Below are positions 15,394-24,170 of a DNA stretch of 64,000 nt, piece by piece; position 1 is the first letter of the stretch; each line of letters starts with the position of its first letter. The position numbers and the translations under genes were made by a program. The notes beneath the pieces were generated by a model, which was given only the letters and a program-made list of their open reading frames with translations, was not told the DNA's origin and did not search any database. The DNA is from Streptomyces hyaluromycini (GTDB lineage Bacteria > Actinomycetota > Actinomycetes > Streptomycetales > Streptomycetaceae). The stretch covers positions 310,001-374,000 of the forward strand of contig NZ_BCFL01000021.1 in NCBI RefSeq assembly GCF_002217755.1, in the 5' to 3' direction.

Positions 15394-18300
15394 ATGACGG
15401 ACACCGGCCAGGTCCCGGGCGAGGGACTGCCGGAGAGCGCAGGCATGGTGGAACAGCCGGGCGTTCCCGCGCACGGCGCGTACACCTACCTCTCCGAGTC
15501 GCCTGCCGAGGACGAAGACCTGCTGCTCCCCGGCGCCCAGGGGGCCTGGGGCAACGAAGTGCCGCCGCCGGCCCCGGAGCCGGTCGTCGAGGCCGTCCAC
15601 GAGCCCGGCCCGCACGAGACGGGCGGCCGGGACAGCGGCTCGGTCGACCTCACCGCCGTCCGGCTGCCCAGCTCGGTACCGGCGTCCCCGATCCTCTCCG
15701 TGCCGCACGACCCGGCGGCCGCCCCGGCCCCGCGCCGCCCGCTGCACCTCGGCCCGCCGATCCCCGACGCCTCCACCAGCCCGGTCCGCTCCCTCGCGGA
15801 CCGCGGCCCGGCCGGCGCACCGGTACGGCAGCCGGGCCTGCCGGCGGCCGGTCCCGAGTACCTCGACGTCCAGCCGCCGCGCGAGGCCGTACCGCAGTCC
15901 GCCGCGCCCTGGGGTGCGCCGCAGAGTGTCGCGCAGACGGCACCACAGGCCGCTCCGGTGGCCCAGGTGGCCGCACAGGGCCCGGCTGCCGAAACGGTTG
16001 CTCCGGCTTCGGAGACGGTGGCTGTCGCGGCTCCCGCCGTCCCTGCCGCTCCCGCTGCGCCGGAGCCGCAACTCGCGGTCGCCCACGAGCTCCGTGCTCC
16101 CGACCCGTCCGGCGCCGCCCAGGCGGCCGTCGCCCGGCTCGCCACGGCGGCCGTGGCCACGGGCGTCGCGGCCGAGCCGCAGGCACCGGCGGCCGGCGTC
16201 GGCGTGCAGCCCGAGAACGCGTACGGACCGCAGGGCGCGGCCCAGCCGGTGGACGGAGGCGTTCCGGTGCCGACGGCCGAACCGGGGGGCGACCTGGGCT
16301 CCGAGTCGGTGGCGCCGCAGGTCGCGCCGACGCCGGATGCCGCTCAGGTACCGCAGGCTCCGCAGTTCCCGGAGGCTCCGCAGGCCCCCCAGGGGCCGGA
16401 TGCGGTGCCGGTGCAGGCGGCTCCGGCGGCCGTGGTGGTTCCGGAGGCGGTACAGGCTCCCGGCGCCGACACGACACCCGGCGGACCTGCCGGACCCGAG
16501 GCCGCGTTTGTGCCGGAGGAGACCGGTCAGCAGCTCGCGGAGCCGGTGGCGGTCACGGAGACGGCTGCCGAGGCCGTGCTGACCGAGCCGGGGCAGCCCG
16601 CACAGCCGGCCGCACCGGAGCAGCGGTTCGCGGCACCGGCCGGGGCCGAGCAGGTCACGGAGACCGTGACCCCCGAGCCCGGTCCCGCGCCGCAGGACGT
16701 CGCGCCGGAAGCCGTCGGGCTGGAAGCCGTTGCGCCGGAAGCCGTCGCGCCCGAGTCCGTCCCGGCCCCGGAGGTCGTCGTGGCCGAGCTCGCCCAGCCG
16801 GTGCCTCCCGCGCCCGCCGCGCCGCTCGTGCCGGTGCAGCCCGAGGAGGCCGCCGCCGAGGAACTCGCCCCGGCAGCCCCGGCACCCGTCGCCGCCGAGG
16901 CCCCGCAGCACCCCCAGTCGCCGGAGCCCCTCGCCCCGGCCGTCCCGGAGGCCGAGCAGGTCGCCCCGCACGCCCCGGCCGAGGTCCCCGCCCCGATCGC
17001 CGTACCGTCGGCCGAGACCCCCGAGGCGCAGCCCGTCCAGCCGGTCGAAGCCCACCTCGCCGGCCCGCAGACCCAGGGTCCCGCGCCCGCCCCCGAGGAG
17101 ACCCCGGCGGCCCCGGACCCGGAGCCCCTGGCCGCCGCCGTCCCGGCGGAACCGGCACCGGAGCAGCCCCTGGGCGAGTTCGTCGCCGTCGACGGCCAGG
17201 TGCCCACCACCCCGCACCTCGCCCCCACCCCGCCCCACCCGCTGGTCCTCCCCGCGCAGGACCAGGGCGGCGAGTCGCTGCCCGGGCAGGCCGCGACGGT
17301 CCCCGGGCCCCGCGAGGCCGAACCCGCTCCGCTGCCGGAGCACCCCGATGTCGTACAGCAAGCGGAGGACCTGGACACCAGGGCCGCCGACCAGGAAGAG
17401 AGCACGGCCCCCGTGGCAGAAGCACGTCAGTCCACCGGCCCGGCCGCGCCCGCCTACGACGACGCCGAGCGCGAGGCAGTCCTCAAGGTCATGCGCGAAC
17501 GCCGTGACATCCGCAACGGCTTCCGCAGCGACCCCATCCCGCACGAGGTGCTGCTGCGCGTCCTGGAGGCCGCCCACACCGCGCCCTCCGTCGGTCACTC
17601 CCAGCCCTGGGACTTCGTCGTCATCCGCTCGGCCGACACCCGCCGTTCGATGCACGAACTGGCCATGCGCCAGCGCGACGCCTACGCCAAGTCCCTCCCC
17701 AAGGGCCGCGCGAAGCAGTTCAAGGAACTGAAGATCGAGGCCATCCTCGACACCCCGGTGAACATCGTGGTCACCGCCGACCCGACGCGCGGCGGCCGCC
17801 ACACCCTCGGCCGGCACACCCAGCCGCAGATGGCGCCCTACTCCGCCGCCCTCGCCGTCGAGAACCTCTGGCTCGCCGCCCGCGCCGAGGGCCTCGGCGT
17901 CGGCTGGGTCAGCTTCTTCGACGAGCGCGAGATGGTCCGCGCCCTCGGCCTGCCCGAGCACCTGGAGGTCATCGCCTACCTGTGCGTCGGATACGTCGAC
18001 GAGTTCCCGGACGAGCCCGAGCTGATGCAGGCCGGCTGGTCCAAGCGCCGTCCGCTGTCCTGGGTGGTGCACGAGGAGACGTACGGCCGTCGCGCGCTGC
18101 CCGGCGAGGACCCGCACGACCTGCTCGCCGAGACCGTCGCCAGCGTCCGCCCGCTGGACGCGAAGGCGCTCGGCGAGGCCTGGGAACGGCAGAAGCGGAT
18201 GACCAAGCCGGCCGGTGCGCTCGGCATGCTGGAGATCATCTCCGCCCAGCTGTCCGGCCTGTCCCGGCAGTGCCCGCCGCCGATCCCGGAGCCCGCGGCG

Positions 18301-19170
18301 GTCGCGATCTTCGCCGGCGACCACGGGGTGCACGCCCAGGGCGTCACGCCGTGGCCGCAGGAGGTCACCGCCCAGATGGTGGCCAACTTCCTCGGCGGGG
18401 GAGCGGTCTGCAACGCGTTCGCGAGCCAGGTGGGCGCCGAGGTGTGCGTGGTGGACGTCGGCGTCGCGTCCGAGCTGCCCGCCACGCCGGGTCTGCTCCC
18501 GCGCAAGGTCAGGGCGGGCACGTCCGACATGACGACGGGCGCCGCGATGACCCGCGAGGAGGCCAAGCAGGCCATCGAGGTGGGCATCGAGACGGCCAGG
18601 GACCTGGTGGCCGCGGGCAACAAGGCGCTCCTCACCGGCGAGATGGGCATCGCGAACACGACCGCCTCCGCCGCGCTCATCTCCGTCTTCACCGGAGCCG
18701 ACCCCGCCGAGGTCACCGGCCGCGGCACCGGCATCAACGACGAGACCCTCGCCCGCAAGACCGAGGTGGTCCGCCGCGCGCTGGAACTCCACCAGCCGGA
18801 CCCGGCCGACCCGATCGGCGTCCTGGCCGCGGTCGGCGGCTTCGAACACGCGGCGATGGTGGGCCTGTTGCTGGGCGGCGCGTCCCTGCGCACGCCGGTG
18901 ATCCTGGACGGCGTCAGCGCCGGCGCCGCCGCCCTGGTGGCCCGCGCGATCGCCCCCGAGGTCCTCGCCGCGTGCATCGCGGGCCACCGCAGCGCGGAAC
19001 CGGGCCACGTGGCAGCCCTGAACAAGCTGGGCCTGCGCCCCCTGGTCGACCTGGACCTGCGCCTGGGCGAGGGCACGGGTGCGTTGCTGGCCCTCCCGCT
19101 GGTCCAGAGCACGGCAAGGGCGATGCACGAGGTGGCCACGTTCGACTCGGCGGGCGTGACGGAGAAGTAG
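15394..19170 (+). CDS. cobT: BluB-CobT fusion with giant disordered N-terminus
   Basis: 1258-residue protein with three parts. Residues 1 to about 680 are Ala/Pro/Val/Glu/Gln-rich low complexity with no recognisable fold. About 687-900 is a BluB nitroreductase-like domain (MRERRDIRNGFRSDPIP, APSVGHSQPWDFVVIR, GLGVGWVSFF), the O2-dependent enzyme making 5,6-dimethylbenzimidazole (DMB) from FMNH2. About 905-1258 is CobT, which joins DMB to nicotinate mononucleotide (AIFAGDHGVHAQGV, LLTGEMGIANTTASAAL, DGVSAGAAALVARAIAPEV, GEGTGALLALPLV). The fusion couples synthesis and activation of the lower cobalamin ligand. Start ATG 15394 has GAGGGG upstream. Confidence 0.9.
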   Translation: MTDTGQVPGEGLPESAGMVEQPGVPAHGAYTYLSESPAEDEDLLLPGAQGAWGNEVPPPAPEPVVEAVHEPGPHETGGRDSGSVDLTAVRLPSSVPASPILSVPHDPAAAPAPRRPLHLGPPIPDASTSPVRSLADRGPAGAPVRQPGLPAAGPEYLDVQPPREAVPQSAAPWGAPQSVAQTAPQAAPVAQVAAQGPAAETVAPASETVAVAAPAVPAAPAAPEPQLAVAHELRAPDPSGAAQAAVARLATAAVATGVAAEPQAPAAGVGVQPENAYGPQGAAQPVDGGVPVPTAEPGGDLGSESVAPQVAPTPDAAQVPQAPQFPEAPQAPQGPDAVPVQAAPAAVVVPEAVQAPGADTTPGGPAGPEAAFVPEETGQQLAEPVAVTETAAEAVLTEPGQPAQPAAPEQRFAAPAGAEQVTETVTPEPGPAPQDVAPEAVGLEAVAPEAVAPESVPAPEVVVAELAQPVPPAPAAPLVPVQPEEAAAEELAPAAPAPVAAEAPQHPQSPEPLAPAVPEAEQVAPHAPAEVPAPIAVPSAETPEAQPVQPVEAHLAGPQTQGPAPAPEETPAAPDPEPLAAAVPAEPAPEQPLGEFVAVDGQVPTTPHLAPTPPHPLVLPAQDQGGESLPGQAATVPGPREAEPAPLPEHPDVVQQAEDLDTRAADQEESTAPVAEARQSTGPAAPAYDDAEREAVLKVMRERRDIRNGFRSDPIPHEVLLRVLEAAHTAPSVGHSQPWDFVVIRSADTRRSMHELAMRQRDAYAKSLPKGRAKQFKELKIEAILDTPVNIVVTADPTRGGRHTLGRHTQPQMAPYSAALAVENLWLAARAEGLGVGWVSFFDEREMVRALGLPEHLEVIAYLCVGYVDEFPDEPELMQAGWSKRRPLSWVVHEETYGRRALPGEDPHDLLAETVASVRPLDAKALGEAWERQKRMTKPAGALGMLEIISAQLSGLSRQCPPPIPEPAAVAIFAGDHGVHAQGVTPWPQEVTAQMVANFLGGGAVCNAFASQVGAEVCVVDVGVASELPATPGLLPRKVRAGTSDMTTGAAMTREEAKQAIEVGIETARDLVAAGNKALLTGEMGIANTTASAALISVFTGADPAEVTGRGTGINDETLARKTEVVRRALELHQPDPADPIGVLAAVGGFEHAAMVGLLLGGASLRTPVILDGVSAGAAALVARAIAPEVLAACIAGHRSAEPGHVAALNKLGLRPLVDLDLRLGEGTGALLALPLVQSTARAMHEVATFDSAGVTEK

Positions 19171-19221
19171 AAGCAGGGGACCTTGGTCCCGGGTTCCCAT
19201 AGCGGCCGGCTGGTCGTTGGC

Positions 19222-19299
19222 GGCTGTGGCTGTGGCTGTGGCTGTGGCTGTGGCTGTGGCTGTGGCTGTGGCTGTGGCTGTGGCCGTAGCCGTGGCTGC
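19222..19299. repeat. GGCTGT hexanucleotide array
   Basis: Ten exact GGCTGT copies run from 19222 to 19281, followed by degenerate units GGCCGT, AGCCGT and GGCTGC. Because the period is a multiple of three, no frame is closed, but no start, codon pattern or homology supports a gene. Confidence 0.9.
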
Positions 19300-19393
19300 G
19301 GGACGGCAGTGCCGGGTTCCTTGTCGGCCGACCGGTGGTTCTGGGCTGCGGGACGGCAGCACCGGCTTCCTTTTCGGCCGACCAGGTGGTTGT
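19294..19393. repeat. Two 50-bp direct repeats
   Basis: 19294-19343 and 19344-19393 begin GGCTGCGGGACGGCAG and share about 44 of 50 positions, including GGCCGACC. They lie directly after the hexamer array and appear to be a local duplication. Confidence 0.75.
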
Positions 19394-19445
19394 GGGCAGG
19401 CGTTCCGCAGGGCGGAACGGGTGGGCACAACCACCCGCAGCCGCG
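19393..19445. repeat. Hairpin repeat element B, copy 1
   Basis: Shared flanks GGGCAGG and GGGTGGGC surround the stem CGTTCCGC-AGG-GCGGAACG (19401-19419). A sister copy at 24171-24230 has CGTGCCGC/GCGGCACG, a compensatory T-A to G-C change. Confidence 0.75.
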
Positions 19446-19552
19446 CACCCGGCGATGTCGCCCAGCCACCGGACACGTATGCCGCCGAAACCGGCCGCCC
19501 CGTAAAATCTGCACGTCAGGGCTATAGCAACGCCTCGGAGGAGCCGCACCTC

Positions 19553-20785
19553 ATGGCCGAACACCCCGCCTACCCCGTAGGCCTCCGCCTCTCCGGCCGC
19601 CGCGTGGTCGTCCTCGGCGGCGGCCAGGTGGCCCAGCGCCGCCTCCCCGCCCTCATCGCGGCGGGCGCCGACATCACCCTCGTGTCCCCCGAGGCGACCC
19701 CCTCGGTGGAGGCGATGGCGGACGCCGGTGAGATCACCTGGGTCCGGCGGCCCTACCAGGACGGCGACCTCGGCGACGCCTGGTACGCCCTGATCGCCAC
19801 CAGTGACCCCGCCGCCAACACCGCCGCCTCCGCCGAAGCGGAGCGCCACCGCGTCTGGTGCGTGCGTTCCGACGACGCCGACCAGGCCACCGCCTGGACC
19901 CCGGCGACCGGCCACAGCGAGGGCGTCACGGTCGCCGTCCTCACCACCGACGCACGCGGCCGCGACCCCCGCCACACCGCCGCCATCAGGGACGCCGTCG
20001 TCGAGGGCCTGCGCGACGGCACCCTCGTCGCCCCCCACCACCGCACCCGTACCCCCGGCGTCGCGCTGGTCGGCGGCGGCCCCGGCGACCCCGACCTCAT
20101 CACGGTCCGCGGCCGCCGCCTGCTGGCGGAGGCCGACGTCGTCATCGCCGACCGCCTCGGCCCCCGCGACCTCCTCGCCGAACTCCCGCCGCACGTCGAG
20201 GTGATCGACGCGGCGAAGATCCCCTACGGCCGCTACATGGCCCAGGAGGCCATCAACAACGCCCTGATCGAACACGCCAAGCAGGGCAAGTCGGTCGTAC
20301 GGCTCAAGGGCGGCGACCCCTACGTCTTCGGCCGGGGCATGGAGGAGGTCCAGGCGCTCGCCGAGGCCGGGATCCCCTGCACGGTCGTTCCCGGTATCTC
20401 CAGCTCGATCTCCGTACCGTCCGCCGCGGGCATCCCGGTCACCCACCGGGGCGTCGCGCACGAGTTCACCGTGGTCAGCGGCCATGTCGCGCCGGACGAC
20501 GAGCGCTCGCTGGCCGACTGGCCGTCCCTCGCGAAGCTGACCGGGACCCTGGTCGTCCTCATGGGCGTCGACAAGATCGGGAAGATCGCCGAGACCCTGG
20601 TCGCGCACGGCAAGTCCCCGCAAACCCCGGTGGCCCTGGTCCAGGAAGGCACGACGGCCGCTCAACGCCGGGTCGACGCGACCCTCGCCACGGTCGCGGA
20701 GGTCGTCCGCACGGAGGAAGTGAAACCCCCGGCGGTCATCGTGATCGGCGAGGTCGTGAACGTCGGGCCGCGCCCGGCGGCCTGA
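19553..20785 (+). CDS. cobA: Uroporphyrinogen-III C-methyltransferase with siroheme-synthase N-terminus
   Basis: 410-residue protein. The N-terminal ~150 residues are a CysG-B/Met8-type NAD-binding domain (VVVLGGGQVAQRRLPAL, ADITLVSPEA) for precorrin-2 dehydrogenation. The C-terminal ~245 residues are the SUMT methylase (VALVGGGPGDPDLITVRGRR, VIADRLGP, VVRLKGGDPYVFGRGMEE, PGISSSISVPSAAGIPVTHRG). It makes precorrin-2 for cobalamin and siroheme. With cobL and bluB-cobT nearby a cobalamin role is favoured, though the fused dehydrogenase also fits siroheme synthesis (cysG). Start ATG 19553 has GGAGGAG upstream. Confidence 0.9.
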   Translation: MAEHPAYPVGLRLSGRRVVVLGGGQVAQRRLPALIAAGADITLVSPEATPSVEAMADAGEITWVRRPYQDGDLGDAWYALIATSDPAANTAASAEAERHRVWCVRSDDADQATAWTPATGHSEGVTVAVLTTDARGRDPRHTAAIRDAVVEGLRDGTLVAPHHRTRTPGVALVGGGPGDPDLITVRGRRLLAEADVVIADRLGPRDLLAELPPHVEVIDAAKIPYGRYMAQEAINNALIEHAKQGKSVVRLKGGDPYVFGRGMEEVQALAEAGIPCTVVPGISSSISVPSAAGIPVTHRGVAHEFTVVSGHVAPDDERSLADWPSLAKLTGTLVVLMGVDKIGKIAETLVAHGKSPQTPVALVQEGTTAAQRRVDATLATVAEVVRTEEVKPPAVIVIGEVVNVGPRPAA

Positions 20786-20842
20786 AAGGGCACCCGCGCG
20801 GGCACCGACGTAACCCCGGGTAACACAACCCGCCCCAGACCA

Positions 20843-20877
20843 TTGGCACCCCACCCAGGACAAGGCAGTATCACCCT
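20843..20877 (+). promoter_or_regulatory. Leaderless promoter of the SPOUT methyltransferase
   Basis: TTGGCA (20843-20848), 17-bp spacer, CAGTAT (20866-20871), then a GTG start six bases later at 20878. No Shine-Dalgarno sequence. Confidence 0.65.
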
Positions 20878-21696
20878 GTGGCCGATCTCATCACCGTTGA
20901 GGATCCCGACGACCCGCGCCTTCGCGACTACACGGGCCTGACCGACGTCGAGTTGCGCCGCAAGCGCGAACCCGCCGAGGGCCTGTTCATCGCCGAGGGC
21001 GAGAAGGTCATCCGCAGGGCGAAGGACGCGGGCTACGAGATGCGTTCCATGCTGCTGTCCGCCAAGTGGGTCGACGTCATGCGCGACGTCATAGACGAAC
21101 TCCCGGCCCCCGTCTACGCGGTCAGCCCGGAGCTCGCCGAGAAGGTCACCGGCTACCACGTGCACCGCGGCGCCCTCGCCTCCATGCAGCGCAAACCGCT
21201 GCCGACGGCGGCCGAACTGCTGCGCACCACCCGCCGGGTCGTCGTCATGGAGTCCGTCAACGACCACACCAACATCGGCGCGATCTTCCGCTCGGCGGCC
21301 GCCCTCGGCATGGACGCGGTGCTGCTGTCCCCGGACTGCGCCGACCCGCTCTACCGCCGCAGCGTGAAGGTCTCGATGGGCGCGGTCTTCTCCGTGCCGT
21401 ACGCCCGTCTCGACACCTGGCCCAAGGGGCTGGACTCAGTACGCGAGGCCGGCTTCACACTGCTCGCCCTCACCCCGGACGAGAAGGCCCGAAGCCTGGA
21501 CGAGGCCGCCCCGCACCGGATGGACAGGGTCGCGCTCATGCTCGGCGCGGAGGGCGACGGACTCTCCACCCAGGCCCTGGTCGCCGCCGACGAATGGGTA
21601 CGCATCCCGATGTCCCACGGAGTCGACTCCCTCAACGTGGGCGCGGCGGCCGCGGTCGCCTTCTACGCGGTGACCACCGGCCGCCCCGAGGCGTAG
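20878..21696 (+). CDS. TrmH/SpoU-family RNA 2'-O-methyltransferase
   Basis: 272-residue SPOUT methyltransferase acting on rRNA or tRNA ribose 2'-OH with SAM. The N-terminal ~100 residues form the substrate-binding domain (FIAEGEKVIRRAKDAGYEMRS). The knotted catalytic domain shows motif 1 ESVNDHTNIGAIFRSAAALG, motif 2 ALMLGAEGDGLS, and motif 3 RIPMSHGVDSLNVGAAAAVAFY. GTG start at 20878 fits a leaderless transcript. Ends 28 bp before the convergent kinase gene. The exact target nucleotide cannot be told. Confidence 0.92.
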   Translation: MADLITVEDPDDPRLRDYTGLTDVELRRKREPAEGLFIAEGEKVIRRAKDAGYEMRSMLLSAKWVDVMRDVIDELPAPVYAVSPELAEKVTGYHVHRGALASMQRKPLPTAAELLRTTRRVVVMESVNDHTNIGAIFRSAAALGMDAVLLSPDCADPLYRRSVKVSMGAVFSVPYARLDTWPKGLDSVREAGFTLLALTPDEKARSLDEAAPHRMDRVALMLGAEGDGLSTQALVAADEWVRIPMSHGVDSLNVGAAAAVAFYAVTTGRPEA

Positions 21697-21724
21697 GACC
21701 AGGCGACCCCCGAGGCCGCCCCCG

Positions 21725-23041
21725 CTACTCCCTGAGCGCCGCGGACTTCGCCGGTACGGCACCGCTGCCGGGCACGCCCATCCCGTGGGCGGGCCCGGAA
21801 CAGCCCTGGGCCAGCGCGATCCCGAGCGCCACCAGCAGGGTCACCACGACGAACACGAACAGCCGCTGGCGCAGCAGCCGCGGATTGGCCGGCCGCCGTC
21901 CGGTACCCGTGGGGCGCGGCGCCGGACGCCCGGTACCACTGCGGGACACGGGCCGGTTCCCGGTCGCGTTCCCGGGCCTGGTGCCGTTGCCGCGCGGGGC
22001 GGGTGTGGGGCGTGCGCCGTTCGGCCGCGACGGCACACCGCCGGTCGGGCGCGGGCTGCTGCCACCGCGCGAGGGGGCGTTGCCCCGTACCGGAGTGCCC
22101 GCCGAGGACTGCGGCCGGCGCTGGGTGCGCTGCGGCTCCGGGTAGGTCTCGGTGAGCCGCCCGGTGGGCCGGTCCGCCTCCGCGGCACGCGGCGCGGGCG
22201 GCCGTACGTCGGCCAGCCCGTGTGCCTCGCGCGCGGCGATCTCCTTCAGCCGGAGCGACAGCTGCAGCGTGCTCGGCCGTTCCTCCGGGTCCTTGGCCAG
22301 GCAGGCCCGTACCAACGGAGCCAGTGCGTCCGGTACGCCGTGCAGGTGCGGCTCCTCGTGGACGACCCGGTAGAGCATCACCTCGGAACTGCCGTGTCCG
22401 AAGGGCGAGTCACCGGTCGAGGCGTAGGCGAGGGTCGCACCGAGCGAGAACACGTCCGTGGCCGGCGTGACCGCCGCCCCGCGCACCTGCTCGGGCGCGA
22501 GGAACCCGGGGGAGCCCACTGCCGTACCGACGTGGGTGAGGGTGGAGGCCCCGGTGGCCCAGGCGATGCCGAAGTCGATGATCCGCGGCCCCTTCGGGGA
22601 CAGCAGGATGTTGGACGGCTTGAGATCCCGGTGCACGACCCCGGCCTCGTGCACGGCGACCAGGCCCTCGGACAGCGCCGCCCCGACCGACGCCGCGTCC
22701 GCCGCGCCCAGCGGGCCGTCGTCGGCGACCTTGTCGTGCAGCGAGGGCCCGGGCACGTACTGGGTGGCGAACCACGGCCGCTCGGCCTCCAGGTCGGCCG
22801 CGACCAGCCGTGCCGTGCAACCGCCCCTGATCCGCCGGGCCGCGGAGACCTCGCGGGCGAACCGCGACCGGAACTCCTGGTCCTCGGCCAGATCGGGCCG
22901 GATCACCTTCAGCGCGACCCGCTGCCCCTTCTTGTCGGAGCCGAGGTAGACCACGCCCATGCCACCGGCGCCGAGCCTTCTGTGAAGCCTGAACGAGCCG
23001 ACGACGCGCGGGTCCTCGCGCCTCAGGCGCATCATCGCCAT
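21725..23041 (-). CDS. Membrane-anchored Ser/Thr protein kinase
   Basis: 438-residue eukaryotic-like (Hanks-type) kinase. The catalytic domain spans about residues 14-265 with glycine loop GAGGMGVVYLG, ATP-anchoring Lys45 in VALKV, catalytic loop HRDLKPSN, DFG (IIDFGIA) and APEQ. A Pro/Arg/Gly-rich linker (about 285-395) leads to one TM segment (FVFVVVTLLVALGIALA) and a short external tail without PASTA repeats. ATG 23041 was chosen because GGGG lies six bases upstream; an ATG at 23047 has no spacing for a ribosome binding site. Ligand and substrates unknown. Confidence 0.92.
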   Translation of the reverse strand: MAMMRLRREDPRVVGSFRLHRRLGAGGMGVVYLGSDKKGQRVALKVIRPDLAEDQEFRSRFAREVSAARRIRGGCTARLVAADLEAERPWFATQYVPGPSLHDKVADDGPLGAADAASVGAALSEGLVAVHEAGVVHRDLKPSNILLSPKGPRIIDFGIAWATGASTLTHVGTAVGSPGFLAPEQVRGAAVTPATDVFSLGATLAYASTGDSPFGHGSSEVMLYRVVHEEPHLHGVPDALAPLVRACLAKDPEERPSTLQLSLRLKEIAAREAHGLADVRPPAPRAAEADRPTGRLTETYPEPQRTQRRPQSSAGTPVRGNAPSRGGSSPRPTGGVPSRPNGARPTPAPRGNGTRPGNATGNRPVSRSGTGRPAPRPTGTGRRPANPRLLRQRLFVFVVVTLLVALGIALAQGCSGPAHGMGVPGSGAVPAKSAALRE

Positions 23042-23243
23042 GTTCATCCCCGCTGCCCGGTCCGTTTGACGTGGCACAGCTTACGTTTACCGGGCCGCCC
23101 GTGCGCAGAGGCCGCGCCCTCTCGGATCGATGGATTGTCAGTGCCGGGTGCGAGACTTGAGGAGTGGTCAGGAAGACGCCGTTATCGGCTCCTTTGAGCA
23201 CCCGTCTGCTCCAACAAGCCGTCACAGAAGGGGGATTGATGCT

Positions 23244-23541
23244 GTGAAGGGTGACCGCGTGGAGATAGTCGTCGACGCCGGCGACACGACCCGCACCTAC
23301 GAGGCGGTGGCGAGCAGGGCGGGCCGCCGGGTGGAGACAGCGGTACGACGAGGGGTGGTGGAAGTGAGCGAAGTCACGCGGTGGGGGTCCCCCCACGCCC
23401 TTTAGGCAGTGGGGGAGGGTCTGTAGTCCGTACCGCCCGCTTCATGGCGACCCGGGTCCTGGCCCTCGTCGAGCAGCCGGTGCCCCGCGAGGACAGCTCG
23501 GAAAAACCGGGAAGGACCGGGCACCCCCTCCGGGAAGACCC
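23244..23541 (+). pseudogene. Small conserved-type gene apparently split by a mini-element
   Basis: Starts at GTG 23244 (AGGGGG nine bases upstream) and reads VKGDRVEIVVDAGDTTRTYE onward with good codon bias, a likely beta-strand-rich small protein. After EVSEVTR the frame enters a GTGGGGG/CCCCCAC palindrome (about 23381-23417) and stops at 23405, giving 53 residues. Past the element another frame resumes with gene-like codon use (VRTARFMATRVLALVEQ) and ends at a TAG near 23550. Removing about 43 bp would join the two parts as EVTR-VRTARF. Disruption is inferred; the 53-residue product could still be functional. Confidence 0.55.
23381..23417. repeat. GTGGGGG mini-palindromic element
   Basis: GTGGGGG-TC-CCCCCAC, then a small GCC-CTTTA-GGC hairpin, then GTGGGGGAGGG. 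It resembles short palindromic elements scattered in Streptomyces genomes; a related CTGGGGG form occurs at 58410. Confidence 0.65.
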
Positions 23542-23680
23542 CGAGGGGTAGGACGAGACGTAGGACCCGTCTCCACCCAGGGGAGTAGACCACCGGTCGT
23601 GGCTCATCCTCTCGGAGGCCCGTGATTCGGTACGAGGGCATGACGTCCGCGAGGTGGCACGCGCCTAGATTTGAGGTCAA

Positions 23681-23724
23681 GCGGCGGGTGCAGCACTCGT
23701 CCCCCGAGGTCAGACACCCGCCGC
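23681..23724. terminator. Long-loop GC hairpin
   Basis: GCGGCGGGTG (23681-23690) pairs with CACCCGCCGC (23715-23724) around a 24-nt loop. Located 36 bp before the next gene; it could terminate the upstream transcript or regulate the small membrane protein. Confidence 0.5.
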
Positions 23725-23760
23725 TGCCAACGACAACTGAGCACGGTCAGGAGAGGGACC

Positions 23761-23937
23761 ATGGCCCTTACGGCACAGCGGACACACACCACCCGCCCCC
23801 GCCGACAGGGCCGTCGCCACCCGCTGGTGGCGACCCTGATGGCACTTCCCCTGGCGGCCCTGCTCCTCCTCGTCTTCGACGGCTGGGAGACAGTGGCCAC
23901 ACAGGCGTCGTCCGTGGGAGTGATGCTGGGGCGCTGA
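23761..23937 (+). CDS. Small single-TM protein, 58 residues
   Basis: Arg-rich N-terminus (TTRPRRQGRRHP) followed by one hydrophobic helix (LVATLMALPLAALLLLVF) and a short C-terminal tail ending SSVGVMLGR. ATG 23761 is preceded by GGAGAGGG. The positive-inside pattern suggests the tail faces outside. Function unknown. A textbook terminator with a T-tract follows at 24024. Confidence 0.75.
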   Translation: MALTAQRTHTTRPRRQGRRHPLVATLMALPLAALLLLVFDGWETVATQASSVGVMLGR

Positions 23938-24023
23938 GCGGCGACCCCAGGCCCGGAAGAGCGGTCCGGGCGGGGACATCCACCCATGAAACCCCGTGGG
24001 GACGGGGGTGCGGCGGACGGCAA

Positions 24024-24065
24024 AATGCCGGCGCAGCTGGGGAGCTGCGCCGGCATTGCTTTTTC
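24024..24065 (+). terminator. Rho-independent terminator with T-tract
   Basis: AATGCCGGCGCAGCT (24024-24038) and AGCTGCGCCGGCATT (24043-24057) form a 15-bp perfect stem with a GGGG loop, followed by GCTTTTT. One of the few canonical terminators with a T-run in the window. Confidence 0.93.
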
Positions 24066-24109
24066 CCGGGTCGGCCGCGGTCGGTTTTTCGTCTGCGGAC
24101 CGGCGGGGG

Positions 24110-24145
24110 CTGATCGCGCAGTTCCCCGCGCCCCTTACGGGGCGC
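24110..24145. repeat. Intergenic hairpin repeat, variant copy
   Basis: CTGATCGCGCAGTTCCCC followed by GCGCCCC-TTAC-GGGGCGC (24128-24145). It shares the hairpin with the copies at 2956, 8228 and 55282 but has the GCGCAGTTCCCC flank (seen on the other strand as GGGGAACTGCGC). Confidence 0.7.
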
Positions 24146-24170
24146 TGCCCAGCCGTGTCTCACATAGCTG

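Noticed and set aside
15370..19476. 1368-codon open frame on the minus strand
   Set aside because: Antisense to bluB-cobT and the GGCTGT array. His/Gln-rich dipeptide runs come from the hexamer repeat.
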